Shown here: piece by piece, positions 50,868 to 62,462 of the stretch
How positions within the stretch are numbered: the stretch's first letter is position 1
How the letters are laid out: each line of letters starts with the position of its first letter
Source: Lodderomyces elongisporus
Taxonomy: Eukaryota; Ascomycota; Pichiomycetes; Serinales; Debaryomycetaceae
Direction: 5' to 3'
Length of the DNA stretch: 64,000 bases
Assembly: GCF_030384665.1 (NCBI RefSeq)
Contig: NC_083680.1
Location: 157,001 to 221,000 of the forward strand
Program-made: the position numbers and the translations under genes
Notes under the pieces: model-generated
Databases searched by the model: none
The model's input: the letters and a program-made list of their open reading frames with translations, nothing else
What the model was told of the DNA's origin: nothing

Positions 50868-52583
50868 TTATGCTACAATGTCCCAGAATTTCTGCCACAA
50901 GTTTTTAGGCTTGTTGTCATCCCACACCATCTCATCAATTTCTCTTACACCAGAATCGATATCGCAGTCATCCAAGGGCACCAAGTAATCACTCCATTTA
51001 GTACTAAAGCGATGGAAAAACAATTGGAAAAAGATCCACACAACAACAAACAAAATCAACGAAATGTATGCGGTAAAGAAACCAGTGGCATTAAAGTCAA
51101 AGAATACTTGGAAACCTTGAATCAAGACAATCAAAAAGATAAAAAATGTCGCATAGTATGCGCTATATGGCATAAAGAGGGCCTTGTATGGTAGTGTGTC
51201 TCTGCTAATGCCTCTTTTCTTCAAAACATTCATAAATCTAATGTGTGACACCGAGATGAATCCCCAACAGATCAAACCTGCAGTTGCCGTGATATTCAAG
51301 AGCCAGTTGAATGCATTGGCACCGTCTGTTGAACAGGCCAAGTATCCCAATGCACCAAATGCAGTAGTGAACAATACGGCGAGGTATGGCACACCGCCGC
51401 GGTTTACACGCAAAAAGAATCTTGGTGCGACTCTGGCTTCTGCCAAGCCGTAAATGATTCTTGATCCGCAATAAACGTTGGAGTTTGCTGCCGATATGAT
51501 TGTTGTTAAAATAACTGCATTGAAAATGTGTGGCAACACCTTGGTTCCTGAGTTTTCCATGGCAATGATAAATGGAGATGTGCTAGTGTAAGCACCATCT
51601 TGTAATTTGGGGTCATTGTATGGGACAAGCAAACCCATAAAGAACATACAAAGCACGTAAAACAACAAGATACGGATCAAGACTTTTCTAATTGCTGCGG
51701 GAACGGATTTTCTTGGGTTGGCTGACTCACCGGCAGAGATACCCACCAATTCAGTACCTTGGAAAGTGAATGCTGCATTAACGAATGAGGCAACAAATGC
51801 CAAGAATCTGGAGGTGGCCTTGTCCTTGACCAAGATACCATTGAACCCGTATCCGTTTCTCCAGTAACGGAAACCTACTGGGCCTGTTTTACCACCGCCG
51901 CAAACCATAACCAATGCGTAAATGATCCATCCAAATACGGCGAGCACCTTGATGGAAGCGACCCAAAATTCAACTTCACCATAGTATTTCACGGGGAACA
52001 AGTTGAATACACCAATAATGACGAAAAAGATACTGATCCATGCTGCCAATGGCACTGCGTATGTCCAAAATTCCACCACTTGTCCTACAACTGATAGTTC
52101 CAAGGCAAATGTAATGGCCCAACTGAACCAATAAAGCCATCCGTTAGCTGCACCGCATGATCTAGAGACCCATCTGGTGACAAATTGGGCGAATGAGCCT
52201 GATACTGGGATGAGTGTGGCCATTTCTCCTAGAGATTGGGTCACACTAAATGCAATTGTTGTCATGAATAAGAAGGATATGAGTGATAAGATTGGACCTG
52301 CATCTGCTAGCATACCACCAGTTGAGATAAAGAGACCTGTTCCAATGGTTCCTCCCAAGGCAATCATGGAGATGTGTCTTGATGCTAAACCACGCTTGAC
52401 TCCTTGTACTTGGCCCTGGTCTATTTCATTGAATGCGCTGCTTGAGTCGACATAGTCTGTTTCCAAGTGTTTTTCTTTATTTTCGTATTTGTACGATGTC
52501 AGTGGGTTGATTTGTATATCTTCTGCTTGAAAAGAGGGCGAAGAAAGTCCTGGTTTTTCTCTTTCATAGTTTTCGTACAGCAT
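50868..52583 (-). CDS. CAN1: basic amino-acid permease (Can1/Alp1/Lyp1 type)
   Basis: A 571-residue, 12-helix plasma-membrane transporter of the yeast amino-acid transporter family. The N-terminal cytosolic part (about 1-70) carries Lys residues suited to ubiquitination. TM1 has the hallmark [16 protein letters not shown]3 region [18 protein letters not shown]6 [16 protein letters not shown] and the conserved [13 protein letters not shown] loop. The C-terminus [12 protein letters not shown] is typical of Can1-type permeases. It takes up arginine, lysine and related amino acids by proton symport. Which of Can1, Alp1 or Lyp1 it is cannot be settled by eye. Start is ATG 52583. Two GATAAG motifs (53146-53151 and 53180-53185) lie about 600 bp upstream and suggest nitrogen control. 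Confidence 0.9.
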   Translation of the reverse strand: MLYENYEREKPGLSSPSFQAEDIQINPLTSYKYENKEKHLETDYVDSSSAFNEIDQGQVQGVKRGLASRHISMIALGGTIGTGLFISTGGMLADAGPILSLISFLFMTTIAFSVTQSLGEMATLIPVSGSFAQFVTRWVSRSCGAANGWLYWFSWAITFALELSVVGQVVEFWTYAVPLAAWISIFFVIIGVFNLFPVKYYGEVEFWVASIKVLAVFGWIIYALVMVCGGGKTGPVGFRYWRNGYGFNGILVKDKATSRFLAFVASFVNAAFTFQGTELVGISAGESANPRKSVPAAIRKVLIRILLFYVLCMFFMGLLVPYNDPKLQDGAYTSTSPFIIAMENSGTKVLPHIFNAVILTTIISAANSNVYCGSRIIYGLAEARVAPRFFLRVNRGGVPYLAVLFTTAFGALGYLACSTDGANAFNWLLNITATAGLICWGFISVSHIRFMNVLKKRGISRDTLPYKALFMPYSAYYATFFIFLIVLIQGFQVFFDFNATGFFTAYISLILFVVVWIFFQLFFHRFSTKWSDYLVPLDDCDIDSGVREIDEMVWDDNKPKNLWQKFWDIVA

Positions 52584-55326
52584 TGTTGTGTTTAAGAATA
52601 GTAGTAGTAATAGTATGCCCTAGTGTTTGTATATATTCCAAAGTATAAAAGTGTGGAAGGTGCAAATTATTTTTTTTTTTTAAGGTGGAGGGGGGCGGGG
52701 GTTTGTGAATTGGAAGAGACAAAAAAATTATATAAAAAATTATATGTGTGAAATTAGGCAAAACCAATGATGAAAGGAAATACCAAATGAAGAAGAACGA
52801 AGAAGAAGATTGAAAAAAAAAGGGACGATTTGTTGATGAAGAAATGGATATAATGTTAAGCAAAAGAGAAGGAAAAAGAGAAAGAGGGTTTAAAAAATTG
52901 AAATTGTAAGATTGATGAGGGATTTGAGGAGGGTATTATATGACTTTTAATTTTTCTCTACTTTTTTTTTTTGTTTCGTTTTGCTAAGCGCCGTTACCCT
53001 TTTTTTTCTTCTTACCCAAAAAAGTACCAAACTGTTTCACCCTCCCTGCCTTGGGTTTCACAAACAGTAAAAGTAAATGACGTTTAAATTTTTGTATGTT
53101 TGTATGTATGTATGTATTTAGTAAGTAAGTAAGGAGGGTGAAGAGGATAAGGAGGAGTATTATGTTTTTGTGTCATATTGATAAGAGAATGACAGCAGCA
53201 GAAAAGTAACGGCAAACAAAGTAAAAAAAAAAAGAAATTGAAAAGAAAAAAGAAATTTATAAATAAAAAAAAAAAAGAGAGGACAGACGAAGTGAAGTGA
53301 ATGTATGATTATGAGTATGAGTGTGTGGGAGTATAAGATGTGAGTAATACTAAAAAAGGGCTTTTAAACCAATGTCCAATTATTGGGATCAAGAACAATA
53401 CATAAGAAGAGGACACGGTGCATCACAATTTGCTGAGAAAAAGAGAAAAGAATAAGAAAAAGAAGAAGAAGAATAAGAAAAAAATTGTGGATTAGGATCA
53501 ATTAATTACCAGAACAATTGTGATAACAAGGGTTGTTAAGGCAATTGAAACGAAAAGAATAATAGCTATGAGAATCAAGTGATGAAAAGCAAGGTGCCAA
53601 TATTGTTTACTCAGTATAAATGGATGCAATTAAATGATTGACATTTGCTTTTCCCAATTTCCTTTTATTTTTTTTTTGCTTAAAAAAGTTTTTCCTCTAC
53701 ACCTCTCAACAAAACCATTTAAAGAAAGCATTAATTAATCCGTACTAGTACTTGTTACAATATGGGTGACGAGAGAGAGAGAGGGACAAATGTTAGCCCC
53801 CCCCCCTCTTTATTCCTCTTTAATCTTAAATGACTAATTCAGATTGCCGCCTTCTTCTCTGTTACAAATTTCAAGACCACCCACATTTTCATCTTCCTCT
53901 TCCTCTTCCTCTAATTTGTAATCGTTGCTTTTTTTTCTTCTTCTTCTTTTAGAATCCTCTGCATTTTCATCTCCTTCAGTTGATTGGCTTACCTGTTGTT
54001 GTTGTTGTTGTTATTTTTTTCCCCTCCGTTATAGGACTTAATCTACATTTAATTTTATTTTTTTCACCCGGTACCCTTCCCCTTTCCCTTCCCCTTTTCC
54101 CCCACTTTTCACTCTTTTACTTTCTCTCCAACTTGTTTTATCTTATCTCTCAATTCATAAAATGAGATGTAGTATATATCTAAATACAGTATACTCAAAA
54201 GACTTGGCCTTGTAAAGTATGTGTACAAGATATTCGACAGGAAAAGAAAAAATCAAGAACTTTGGGGTTGGGCTGGGCTGAATTGAAAATGAACCTCTAA
54301 AGGCATCTCATCACGAAAATCAAGGACCAAAATGCCTTACACTCGGCTAAACACTCTCGCTGTTTTTCTGTTGTTTTTGCCGTTTTGCCGTATTAGTTTC
54401 TCCGTTTGTGTATTTTAAGTCACCAAAGGTACACAAAATATATAATTCCAGCTTTTGCCTTCTCTGTCAAATCGCCGCATGGTTTTTATTTTAGGAACTT
54501 CAACAAAAAAAAAAAAAAAAAAAAAAGAGGAAGAGAATGATTTCATAAATCACTTATTGTTCGATGGCTTATGAACTAATAATGCTGCTGCTGCTGCTGC
54601 AACAATTTAGGGTGTGTGTGTGTGTGTGTTGTTGTTCATTAGTTGGTAATTTGGGACAGAGCCTACAAACTACTATTTTTTTTCTTTCCCTTCGTTTCCA
54701 CTTGCTTTTAGCTGTCACCAGGACCATCTAACACTCGAGTCACAAGATCCATAATGTAATATTATACACCTTCCATTCCTTCTCCACAAAGTAGATAGGG
54801 TTAACCACTAAACCTTTCTTTCCGCTACCACCACCACCACCTTTACCATATGCTATAATTGATAAGATAAGCAGCGATATCGATAAGCACAAATATGGGA
54901 AGCATAGGTATATCTCCATCAACAAAGCAGTGAAAGAATTACAATTAGCTTTGCTAGTAATTTAAGAATGTTTTTCTTAGCAAATATGCTCATCTCTGGA
55001 CAACGGAAATATCCGAACCGGTAAAATATATGTGTAACATAGTGCACAACACAACACACCCCAACACAACACAATACCCACGTTTCACTAATACTCCTCT
55101 CTTTTTCTTTGTTTTAATTTTAATATGGGTTTCTAAAATAAAGAATAAGAGAGAAAAATGGAAACACATTTTACGTTTGATCTGCAAGTCACCAATAGTG
55201 TTGTATGTACAAGTATGAAAATCTCCAATCTTCATCTTCATCTTCACCTTCATCTTCATAGTCAGCCTTAACTAAATAGTTCATAACCATAAACTCAACC
55301 AATAGACGTTGTTTCACGTTTCACAT

Positions 55327-55368
55327 TTTCTCGTTTCTCGTTTCTCGTTTCTCGTTTCTCGTTTCTCA
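55327..55368 (+). repeat. 7-bp tandem repeat TTTCTCG, five copies plus one variant
   Basis: Five perfect TTTCTCG units then TTTCTCA. It lies in the CAN1-like/TOP1 intergenic region. Confidence 0.9.
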
Positions 55369-56174
55369 ATTGTATCAAATGTCAAAAACGCATAGAATGA
55401 TTAAACTATGAATTATATCAAATATGCAAATTGATATAAGTATCCTCTCTGTAGTATACATTGTCTTTCTCAAGTTAGTCATGTCAACCAAACTCTTGCT
55501 TCCACTCTTCCACAGAATTAAAGTCTTGAAGTTTGCATTTTTTTTTGGTTCTTTTTTTTTTCCACTCCATCAAATTTATATTTTGTTGCAAAATGAAACA
55601 AAAAAAATAAAAAAATGAGAGGAAACAAATTTTGAAGCAGAAACTAATCAACACTACGCTTTAAACCTCAAAAACTTGTGTTTATGACCTACTCAAGCCC
55701 AACAACAATAAAGAATATAATAACCATTCCAATATATATATATACAGATAACTGTATATATATGTATATGTCAGAATGTCAAATATAATATGGTCTATAA
55801 ATAGTACTAATTGAAGAATACTTTATCGCTTTTCTTAATCCTGCATTACAACTGCCAGTTTGGTTAATACAATATAGAAATGAAAAGTTATATACATACA
55901 AATCTAGAGAATGAAAAATCACAGTGAGTTATAAAAGCTTGCAATAGCTTCAGATTATCACAAACACATACTTGAACAATACGAAACTTTCTTGAAAAAT
56001 CAATTGTCGTGAGAAATAAACCACCATATAATGTCATATATGTATATTTGTATGTGTGTATATCTGCTGCTGACACACACATTTATCTCCTTCACTATTA
56101 TTGTATTTTTTAAACATTAACAGGTGAGAAAAAAAAAAAAATAAATAAAAAGAAAAAAAAAGAGCACAAGTACA

Positions 56175-56182
56175 TCACGTGA
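56175..56182. promoter_or_regulatory. palindromic E-box TCACGTGA
   Basis: An exact 8-bp palindrome, the high-affinity form of the Cbf1/bHLH site, about 540 bp upstream of TOP1. In CTG-clade yeasts Cbf1 is linked to ribosomal-protein, respiration and sulfur genes. Binding is inferred. Confidence 0.45.
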
Positions 56183-56724
56183 TTATCACACATATGGAGG
56201 AATTTTAAATATATATATATATATCAATAGTGGAGACAGAGACTTAGACAAAGAGAGAGAGAAGGAAGGAAAAGAACATTGGAAATTTCGATTGTGTGCT
56301 GCGATCTTATGTATGCTGTGAACGCTTTTTCTGTTGCACTGGTTTTTTTTTTTTTAACAACCATCTCTCACCCACATACATACATACATCCACTTTACCA
56401 ACTCACTGTACTAATTAAAACATAAACTTTTCCATTTTCACCATCGAATAAAGTCAACCAAAACGAAAACAACAACAACAACAAAAGCAAAAGCAACAAC
56501 AACAACAACAACTTTTTTAACAGAGACCAAATATACAATTACTCGTAAATTGGTTTCAAGTATACTCAATTCGTGCATTCTTTTATACAAAGAGATTTAA
56601 TAGTCAAGCACCCCATCTACCTTGATTCAACACTCACCAACTATTGTAAACACCTAACTACTTAAAGAGTTTCCACCACTACTATCACACCAACACCAAA
56701 GGGACTCCTATTTTCTTAACACAA

Positions 56725-59274
56725 ATGAGTGACTCTGAAGACGACGTTGTATTGTCACAACTTGCAGTAAAGACCGAATCCCCATCAACATCACCAACTT
56801 CAAATGATTCCGATATGGATATCGACAACAAAGAGCACGATGACGATAGCAATGATGACAATGGCGGGAATGATGACGATGACGATGACGATGATGATGA
56901 CTATGAAGACGAAGACAACATACCCTTGTCTCGCAAAACAAACAGAAAAGTTAAGGTGAAGAAGGAAATATCCGATGAAGAAGATGAAGATAAACCTTTG
57001 GCAAAAAAGAGAAAACTCAGTAATGGCACAGCAAAAAAAGCTAATAAAGCTGCAACAACGCCCAAGAAAAAAACAGCAACTACAAAGGTGAAAAAAGAGT
57101 CTAAAACAACAACAACAACAACAACACCAGCAACAACCAAAAGGAAAACACCTGCAAAAGCAACAACAACCACAAAAACACCAAAAACAACAAAAGCAAA
57201 AACAACAAAAGGTACCACTACTACCAAAGTCAAGGCTGAACCATCTACTAAAAAGACTACAAAGGCTTCTCAAGTAAAAAAAGAAACATCAGTTAAAAGT
57301 GAAACTCCAGAGTCAGGAGATGGTGGAGACGACGACGATGAAGAAGAAGAAGACGCAGGCTACAAATGGTGGGAAGCCCAAGACGAACATGATGGAGAGA
57401 TCAAATGGACATCACTCGAACATAATGGTGTTATGTTCCCACCAGAATACGAACCTTTACCTTCACACGTCAAACTATACTACGATGGGAAACCAGTCAA
57501 CTTGCCAGTCGAAGCAGAGGAAGTTGCCGGTTTCTTCGGGGCAATGGTTGAAACCGACCACGCCAAGAACCCAGTTTTCCAAAAAAACTTTTTTAATGAT
57601 TTTAAAGAAGTGTTGAAGGAATCAGGCGGATGCAATGTTGACATCAAAGAGTTTGAGAAGATGGATTTTAGCAAAATTTATGCCTACTATGAGAAAAAAC
57701 GAGAAGAGAAAAAAGCAATGAGTCGAGAAGAAAAGAAAAGACTTAAGGAAGAAAAAGATAGGATCGAGGAACCATTCAAGACATGTTTATTGAATGGAAG
57801 AAAAGAATTGGTGGGCAATTTTAGAATAGAACCTCCAGGCTTATTCCGAGGTCGTGGCGCACACCCAAAGACGGGTAAGTTAAAGAGAAGAGTACGCCCC
57901 GAGCAAGTCACCTTGAACTTGAGTAAAGGAGTCAAGATTCCAGAACCTCCTGCAGGACACCATTGGGCAGAAGTACGACATGATAACGAGGTTACATGGC
58001 TTGCAATGTGGAAAGAAAACATTTCAGATTCATTTAAATACGTGCGATTCGCTGCAAACTCTTCTGTTAAAGGACAATCCGACTTTAAGAAGTTTGAAAA
58101 AGCTAGAGAATTGCGTCAACACGTTGATGCTATAAGGAAAGATTACACCAAGATGCTCAAGTCAGAAAAAATGCAAGATCGACAAATGGCAACGGCAATG
58201 TACCTTATTGATGTGTTTGCCTTGAGAGCAGGCGGTGAAAAGGGTGAGGATGAAGCAGATACCGTGGGTTGTTGTTCACTTCGATATGAACATCTTACTT
58301 TAAAACCACCGAACCAGGTCATTTTTGATTTTCTTGGTAAAGACTCTATTCGTTTTTACCAAGAAGTTGAAGTAGATAAGCAAGTGTTTAAGAATTTGCG
58401 AATTTTCAAAAAAGATCCCAAGAGACCCGGTGACGATATCTTTGATAGGATAAACCCGTCAATGGTTAATAAACAATTACAAAATTATATGAAGGGTTTA
58501 ACTGCAAAAGTGTTTCGTACATACAATGCATCAAAAACTATGCAGGACCAATTGGACCTTATACCCAATGAAGGTACTGCTGCTGAAAAAGTTGTTAAAT
58601 TCAATGCGGCAAATAGAACAGTTGCCATATTGTGTAATCACCAGCGTACCGTTAGTAAGAACCATGGCAACTCTGTGCAAAAAATCAATGATAAGTTGAG
58701 AGAATTGATTTGGCAGAAAATTAGACTCAAGAAGATGATTTTGAAGTTGGAGCCAAAGTTGAAGAAGAAGGACCCCAAGTATTTCGAAGAACTTGAGGAT
58801 TTGTCCAATGAAGAGATTGAGCATATTCACCATTTAGTTATCGAAAGACACCGGCAACAAGTGCAAAAGAAGTTTGAACGAGATAACGAGAAATTAAAGT
58901 TGGAGAAGAAACCATTGCTCAAAAAGAAAGACATTAAGGAGAAATTGGATAAAATAACAGAATTGGAAAAGGAATACAAAAAGGAGCTAAAGACCGGGAA
59001 GCCAGAGATCCCCAAAGGCGCTACAGTTGAGAAATTGAAAACACAAGTTGAAAACATGGAGAATAGAATTGTTAGCACCACTTTACAATTGAAAGACAAA
59101 GAAGATAACTCTGAAGTCTCTTTGGGTACATCAAAGATGAACTATATTGATCCAAGATTAACGGTGATGTTTTCCAAAAAATTTGATGTTCCAATTGAAA
59201 AATTGTTTACAAAGACATTGAGAGAGAAGTTTAAATGGGCCATCGAGTCAACTGACAAAGACTGGAGGTTTTAA
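56725..59274 (+). CDS. TOP1: DNA topoisomerase I (type IB)
   Basis: An 849-residue enzyme that relaxes positive and negative supercoils by cutting one strand. The N-terminal 205 residues are acidic then Lys/Thr-rich (disordered, nuclear-targeting). The core domain starts near [32 protein letters not shown], includes the [16 protein letters not shown] clamp region, [20 protein letters not shown], and catalytic-domain segments [31 protein letters not shown] and the KVFRTYNAS helix. A charged linker (about 660-780) precedes the C-terminal SKMNYIDPR motif with active-site Tyr807. Size and order match fungal Top1 proteins (769-780 aa, here with a longer N-terminus). A Gly-Asp-rich stretch (about 45-68) comes from GAC/GAT repeats. 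Confidence 0.96.
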   Translation: MSDSEDDVVLSQLAVKTESPSTSPTSNDSDMDIDNKEHDDDSNDDNGGNDDDDDDDDDDYEDEDNIPLSRKTNRKVKVKKEISDEEDEDKPLAKKRKLSNGTAKKANKAATTPKKKTATTKVKKESKTTTTTTTPATTKRKTPAKATTTTKTPKTTKAKTTKGTTTTKVKAEPSTKKTTKASQVKKETSVKSETPESGDGGDDDDEEEEDAGYKWWEAQDEHDGEIKWTSLEHNGVMFPPEYEPLPSHVKLYYDGKPVNLPVEAEEVAGFFGAMVETDHAKNPVFQKNFFNDFKEVLKESGGCNVDIKEFEKMDFSKIYAYYEKKREEKKAMSREEKKRLKEEKDRIEEPFKTCLLNGRKELVGNFRIEPPGLFRGRGAHPKTGKLKRRVRPEQVTLNLSKGVKIPEPPAGHHWAEVRHDNEVTWLAMWKENISDSFKYVRFAANSSVKGQSDFKKFEKARELRQHVDAIRKDYTKMLKSEKMQDRQMATAMYLIDVFALRAGGEKGEDEADTVGCCSLRYEHLTLKPPNQVIFDFLGKDSIRFYQEVEVDKQVFKNLRIFKKDPKRPGDDIFDRINPSMVNKQLQNYMKGLTAKVFRTYNASKTMQDQLDLIPNEGTAAEKVVKFNAANRTVAILCNHQRTVSKNHGNSVQKINDKLRELIWQKIRLKKMILKLEPKLKKKDPKYFEELEDLSNEEIEHIHHLVIERHRQQVQKKFERDNEKLKLEKKPLLKKKDIKEKLDKITELEKEYKKELKTGKPEIPKGATVEKLKTQVENMENRIVSTTLQLKDKEDNSEVSLGTSKMNYIDPRLTVMFSKKFDVPIEKLFTKTLREKFKWAIESTDKDWRF

Positions 59275-60765
59275 AGAAGTATGGACTGTGTCAAAAATAT
59301 TGATCCACCTTGACCCATTTTTTGATCTTTTCAAATTTTGATTTTTTTTTTTTTTAAATCTTTATATTTTTTTACACTAACCATCTTGATATAGACTTTT
59401 TAGTTAAACATTTCGGATATTGATTATGGGTGTATATATAAATATATATTAAGAAAATTTTATTTCAAACTATTATTTTCACTAGCGGCCAGAGTATATA
59501 ATGGGTCCTCTTTCATCCTTAATTCTTCTTTTCTTTGTTTTTGCAAACACTTCAAGGGTATGTAGTAATAAATTGAGTTTTGCAGATATCTACAAATCTT
59601 GTATCCCTTTCCTCAACTGAAATGGAAAGTTAAAATGTTTACGCCACTTTTCTATATCTCCTTTCCCCTTTCTCCTTTCTATTTCTTATTTTTTTTTGTC
59701 TTTATTATTATTATTATTATTATTATTATTTTTTTTGACGCGTGTTGTATGTTTTTATTTTGCATTATGGAATTCGAGATTTATTACACCGGGCTTTTTG
59801 TGTTCAGATGGAGAGAAACCATCAGGGGGGGGGAGGGTAGATCAATCTATACTTACTTAACTTCCATAACTTTGACTACCACCCGTTTTTACCTTTTCAT
59901 GTCATTGATAAACATTGACCACCAAGGCTGATTAATGCTTTTGTTATTAATACAAAAAAAGCACCATATTGTATTGCGAAAGAAGAGTCAATTGTATATT
60001 CCATCCCAGCTTATTGAACTTCTTGACGCGTCCGTTCATCATTTTACGACACCACAATACATAAATAAATACATACACACATATACACATACACACACAC
60101 ACGCGCGCGCGTGCGGTTTTCAAATTTCAATCAATCTACTTTGAATCTGTTTTGTTTTTCATTTTTTATTTTCATTATTCTTGCGCTCTTAAATTTTCCA
60201 TTTATTTCGTACCACTACAGGATATACCCCACCACGCATATATTGTAGACAAACACAACAATCACGTCGATGTAGGTGGACATTACCCATATATACACCT
60301 TGTTGAGTGAGTTAGTGAGTTGATGAGTGAGTGAGAGGGATTATTGGGAAAAAAAAGAAGGAGAGACATAAACAAAGATAAGGACACAAATTTGCATAAA
60401 ATTTCAGGTTGTTTACCATGTTCACTATGTTTGCTATCTATTAGTTTCAATTAAACACATTGGGAGATTAAGGCTCAGATTTTTCTTTTTTTTTTTTTGT
60501 GGTATACTTGTTTTTGAGATATTCAATAAGTTCATGATGACATGCATTCTATATATACAATTGCGTTGTATCTTTTCGAATTAGACATGTTTTGATCTTC
60601 TTGAAGAAGAAGAAAAAGAGAAGTAAAAAGAAAAAGAAGAAGCAGAAACTTTCAATTGAGTTGATTCTACATCAAAATCCATTCATTACAGGAGATCATA
60701 GCTTTGACACCGTCTTTAACGTCTAGATCTTTACTTACATTATACTGCTATTGTCACTAACAACC
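59275..60765. promoter_or_regulatory. 1.5-kb intergenic region TOP1 - CSI2-like
   Basis: No gene recognised. It includes T-rich runs just after TOP1 (probable 3' end), ATT units at 59704-59730, a G9 run at 59825-59833, an alternating purine-pyrimidine block at 60071-60115, GAGT units near 60304-60335 and a GAA/AAG-rich stretch at 60604-60640. Confidence 0.4.
60071..60115. repeat. alternating (CA)n/(CG)n block, candidate Z-DNA
   Basis: ACAC units grade into ACGCGCGCGCG then GTGCG. About 25 nt at 60091-60115 are strictly alternating purine-pyrimidine, the classic Z-DNA-forming composition, which is unusual in this AT-rich DNA. Confidence 0.75.
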
Positions 60766-61707
60766 ATGTCGTCGCTTACAACACTAAAAACAATGACAAC
60801 TACGGCAATAGTAGCAAATGTCAAAAGAGCTACCAGCAGTGATGATATGCCTACACTTACATCGGGTCTGTCAGAGACTAGTCTCGATATAACAACAATT
60901 CCTTCTAGAGCTTCCAACCCATATATCCACGAATCAACACTACCAACAGGCCTAGTATTTATCATTGTTGGGTGCATACTCGGAATGATGCTAATTGGAA
61001 TTGTATTGTACCGTATTACAACATACTTTATTTTCTCATCCAAGGCACGACGAGAAAAGGAGATGTACTTTGCAAATGGACTATTCCCACACCATTATCA
61101 TGATAATGGCAGCAGTGTAGGTGGTTTTGGTGGTAGTGGTTTTTTTTCCAATACACCAAGTCGAGCTGGTGGCACGCCATCGCATTACTCCATGCTCAAC
61201 ACTTCAACAGCATCTCTCTCCACCGATTCTTCAACAAGTCGTACGGGCCAAGGAAGAGCTTACAGAAACAATATTACGAGCGATAAATACGCACAACGCC
61301 AATCGATGTTTGTTAATCCAAGCTTGAACATCAAACAATTGGATATGCTGTTGGATCATCCAAGCGATACAGCAAGCACTTTGGCTCTCGGTAGTCATGC
61401 GGGAATGTATAAACAACAGAACAATTCTTCAGTAGGATCATTGATTTTATTAAAGAATCAAACTGCAAGTGGAGCTGCAAGAGATGGAAGTGTTAGCGAG
61501 TTCAGTAATAGGCCAAAAATGACAATCAATATGTCGGGCGAGTCAAGTACAATCGATACTGCATCGAGTCAAGGGAGTATGCTGGGTCTGAAAATGATGA
61601 ATTTGGAAAAGTTGAATACCAGTTCTCAAAGTGCAGTGAGAGCGCCTAGCTTGTATCTTGAAGATTTGCTAAACGAAAAAGAAAAGGGAGACGATAACCA
61701 GCTGTAA
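60766..61707 (+). CDS. single-pass membrane protein of the CSI2/PRM5 (YNL058C) family
   Basis: A 313-residue protein. A Ser/Thr-rich extracellular N-terminus (about 1-55) is followed by the family signature NPYIHESTLPTGLVFIIVGC and one transmembrane helix (about residues 61-85), then a cytosolic tail rich in Ser/Asn ending APSLYLEDLLNEKEK, which matches the conserved C-terminal short motif of this family (PSxYLEDLL). Yeast members include Csi2, pheromone/cell-wall-stress induced Prm5 and YNL058C; roles in chitin deposition or signalling have been proposed. Which one this represents is unclear. Start is ATG 60766; the codon 15 nt upstream is TTG and not a start. Confidence 0.75.
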   Translation: MSSLTTLKTMTTTAIVANVKRATSSDDMPTLTSGLSETSLDITTIPSRASNPYIHESTLPTGLVFIIVGCILGMMLIGIVLYRITTYFIFSSKARREKEMYFANGLFPHHYHDNGSSVGGFGGSGFFSNTPSRAGGTPSHYSMLNTSTASLSTDSSTSRTGQGRAYRNNITSDKYAQRQSMFVNPSLNIKQLDMLLDHPSDTASTLALGSHAGMYKQQNNSSVGSLILLKNQTASGAARDGSVSEFSNRPKMTINMSGESSTIDTASSQGSMLGLKMMNLEKLNTSSQSAVRAPSLYLEDLLNEKEKGDDNQL

Positions 61708-62462
61708 ACCATTTTAATTATTTATTCTTTTATATATTTATTTGATTTAATTTCTTGCTTCTCCTTTTTTCTTTTTGCTTTAAAATTTTTTAAGTTCTTT
61801 GATGGGCAATTATATAAAGAAATATTTATAGAGTTTGCATAAAGGAAAAAAAAACTGAAATAACTTGACTATTGAGCACTTTTTTGGTTGCAAAGATGAA
61901 TTGAAGAAAAGTTGTAGAAAAGATGTTTGCTTAAGCGTTAGATATTTATATTTATTTTGCTCGACGTTCATGGCCGACTCCGGCACAGGTCACGTGATAA
62001 TTATCATGATTTTTGATATCTGTTTCTTTTTTCTTCTCTCTATTTTTCATTGAACAAATTTTGCTCTCCACACCACAATCAACCACTCGGCTTAGCTAAT
62101 AATAATAAAAAAAATTAAGGAGAAAAAGTGGGGAAGAGAAGCGAAAAGGTAAAGGAGAAGGAGTGAGAGAGTGGGTGGAGTAGAGCAACGCTACCATATA
62201 GCAATTTTAGAAAGAATCATGGAATTCAACGTTACTTTAATTGATTATGGTCGGAAGAAAGGATCATTACATTTTCCTTTACATCCTCTCTTCAATCAAT
62301 CTTCAAAAATCTCTTCTTTAATAAAATATAAGAAAAAAAAAATAAATACAACAGAAATCACAGATAAAGAAATTTCGACTATCATCTTCAAAGTTAAATT
62401 ATATCTACAAGTATTTCAAGACATAATAATAAATATAATATAGTATAACTCACCATCCACAA
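61708..62462. promoter_or_regulatory. intergenic region upstream of the small mitochondrial protein gene
   Basis: 755 bp. TCACGTGA (Cbf1/bHLH-type palindrome) is at 61990-61997, 466 bp before the next ATG. Purine-rich sequence at 62110-62180 and AT-rich leader follow. A short open frame at 62219-62443 (MEFNVTLIDYG) looks fortuitous. Confidence 0.45.
61990..61997. promoter_or_regulatory. palindromic E-box TCACGTGA
   Basis: Second exact copy of the 8-bp palindrome also seen at 56175-56182, here upstream of a predicted mitochondrial gene, which fits the Cbf1 regulon described in CTG-clade yeasts. Binding is inferred. Confidence 0.5.

Larger units (their letters stand above)
52584..56724. promoter_or_regulatory. 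4.1-kb divergent region CAN1-like / TOP1
   Basis: No coding sequence recognised. Elements seen: GATAAG sites at 53146-53151 and 53180-53185; GTAT units near 53091-53113; GA run at 53771-53783; C10 at 53797-53806; A22 at 54506-54527; GCT and GT units at 54583-54629; TTTCTCG array at 55327-55368; CTTCAT units near 55231-55258; TCACGTGA at 56175-56182; (TA)n at 56209-56224; CAA units at 56469-56511 in the probable TOP1 leader. Confidence 0.5.

Noticed and set aside
55327..55368. Short regular repeats that could be mistaken for a CRISPR array
   Set aside because: Units are 7 bp and contiguous without spacers, in a eukaryotic genome.
56800..57273. Cys/Phe/Val-rich minus-strand frames
   Set aside because: They are antisense to the Asp- and Lys/Thr-rich N-terminus of TOP1.
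62171..62443. 90-codon open frame before the small mitochondrial protein
   Set aside because: It starts at GTG; even from its internal ATG it looks like AT-rich leader translated by chance.
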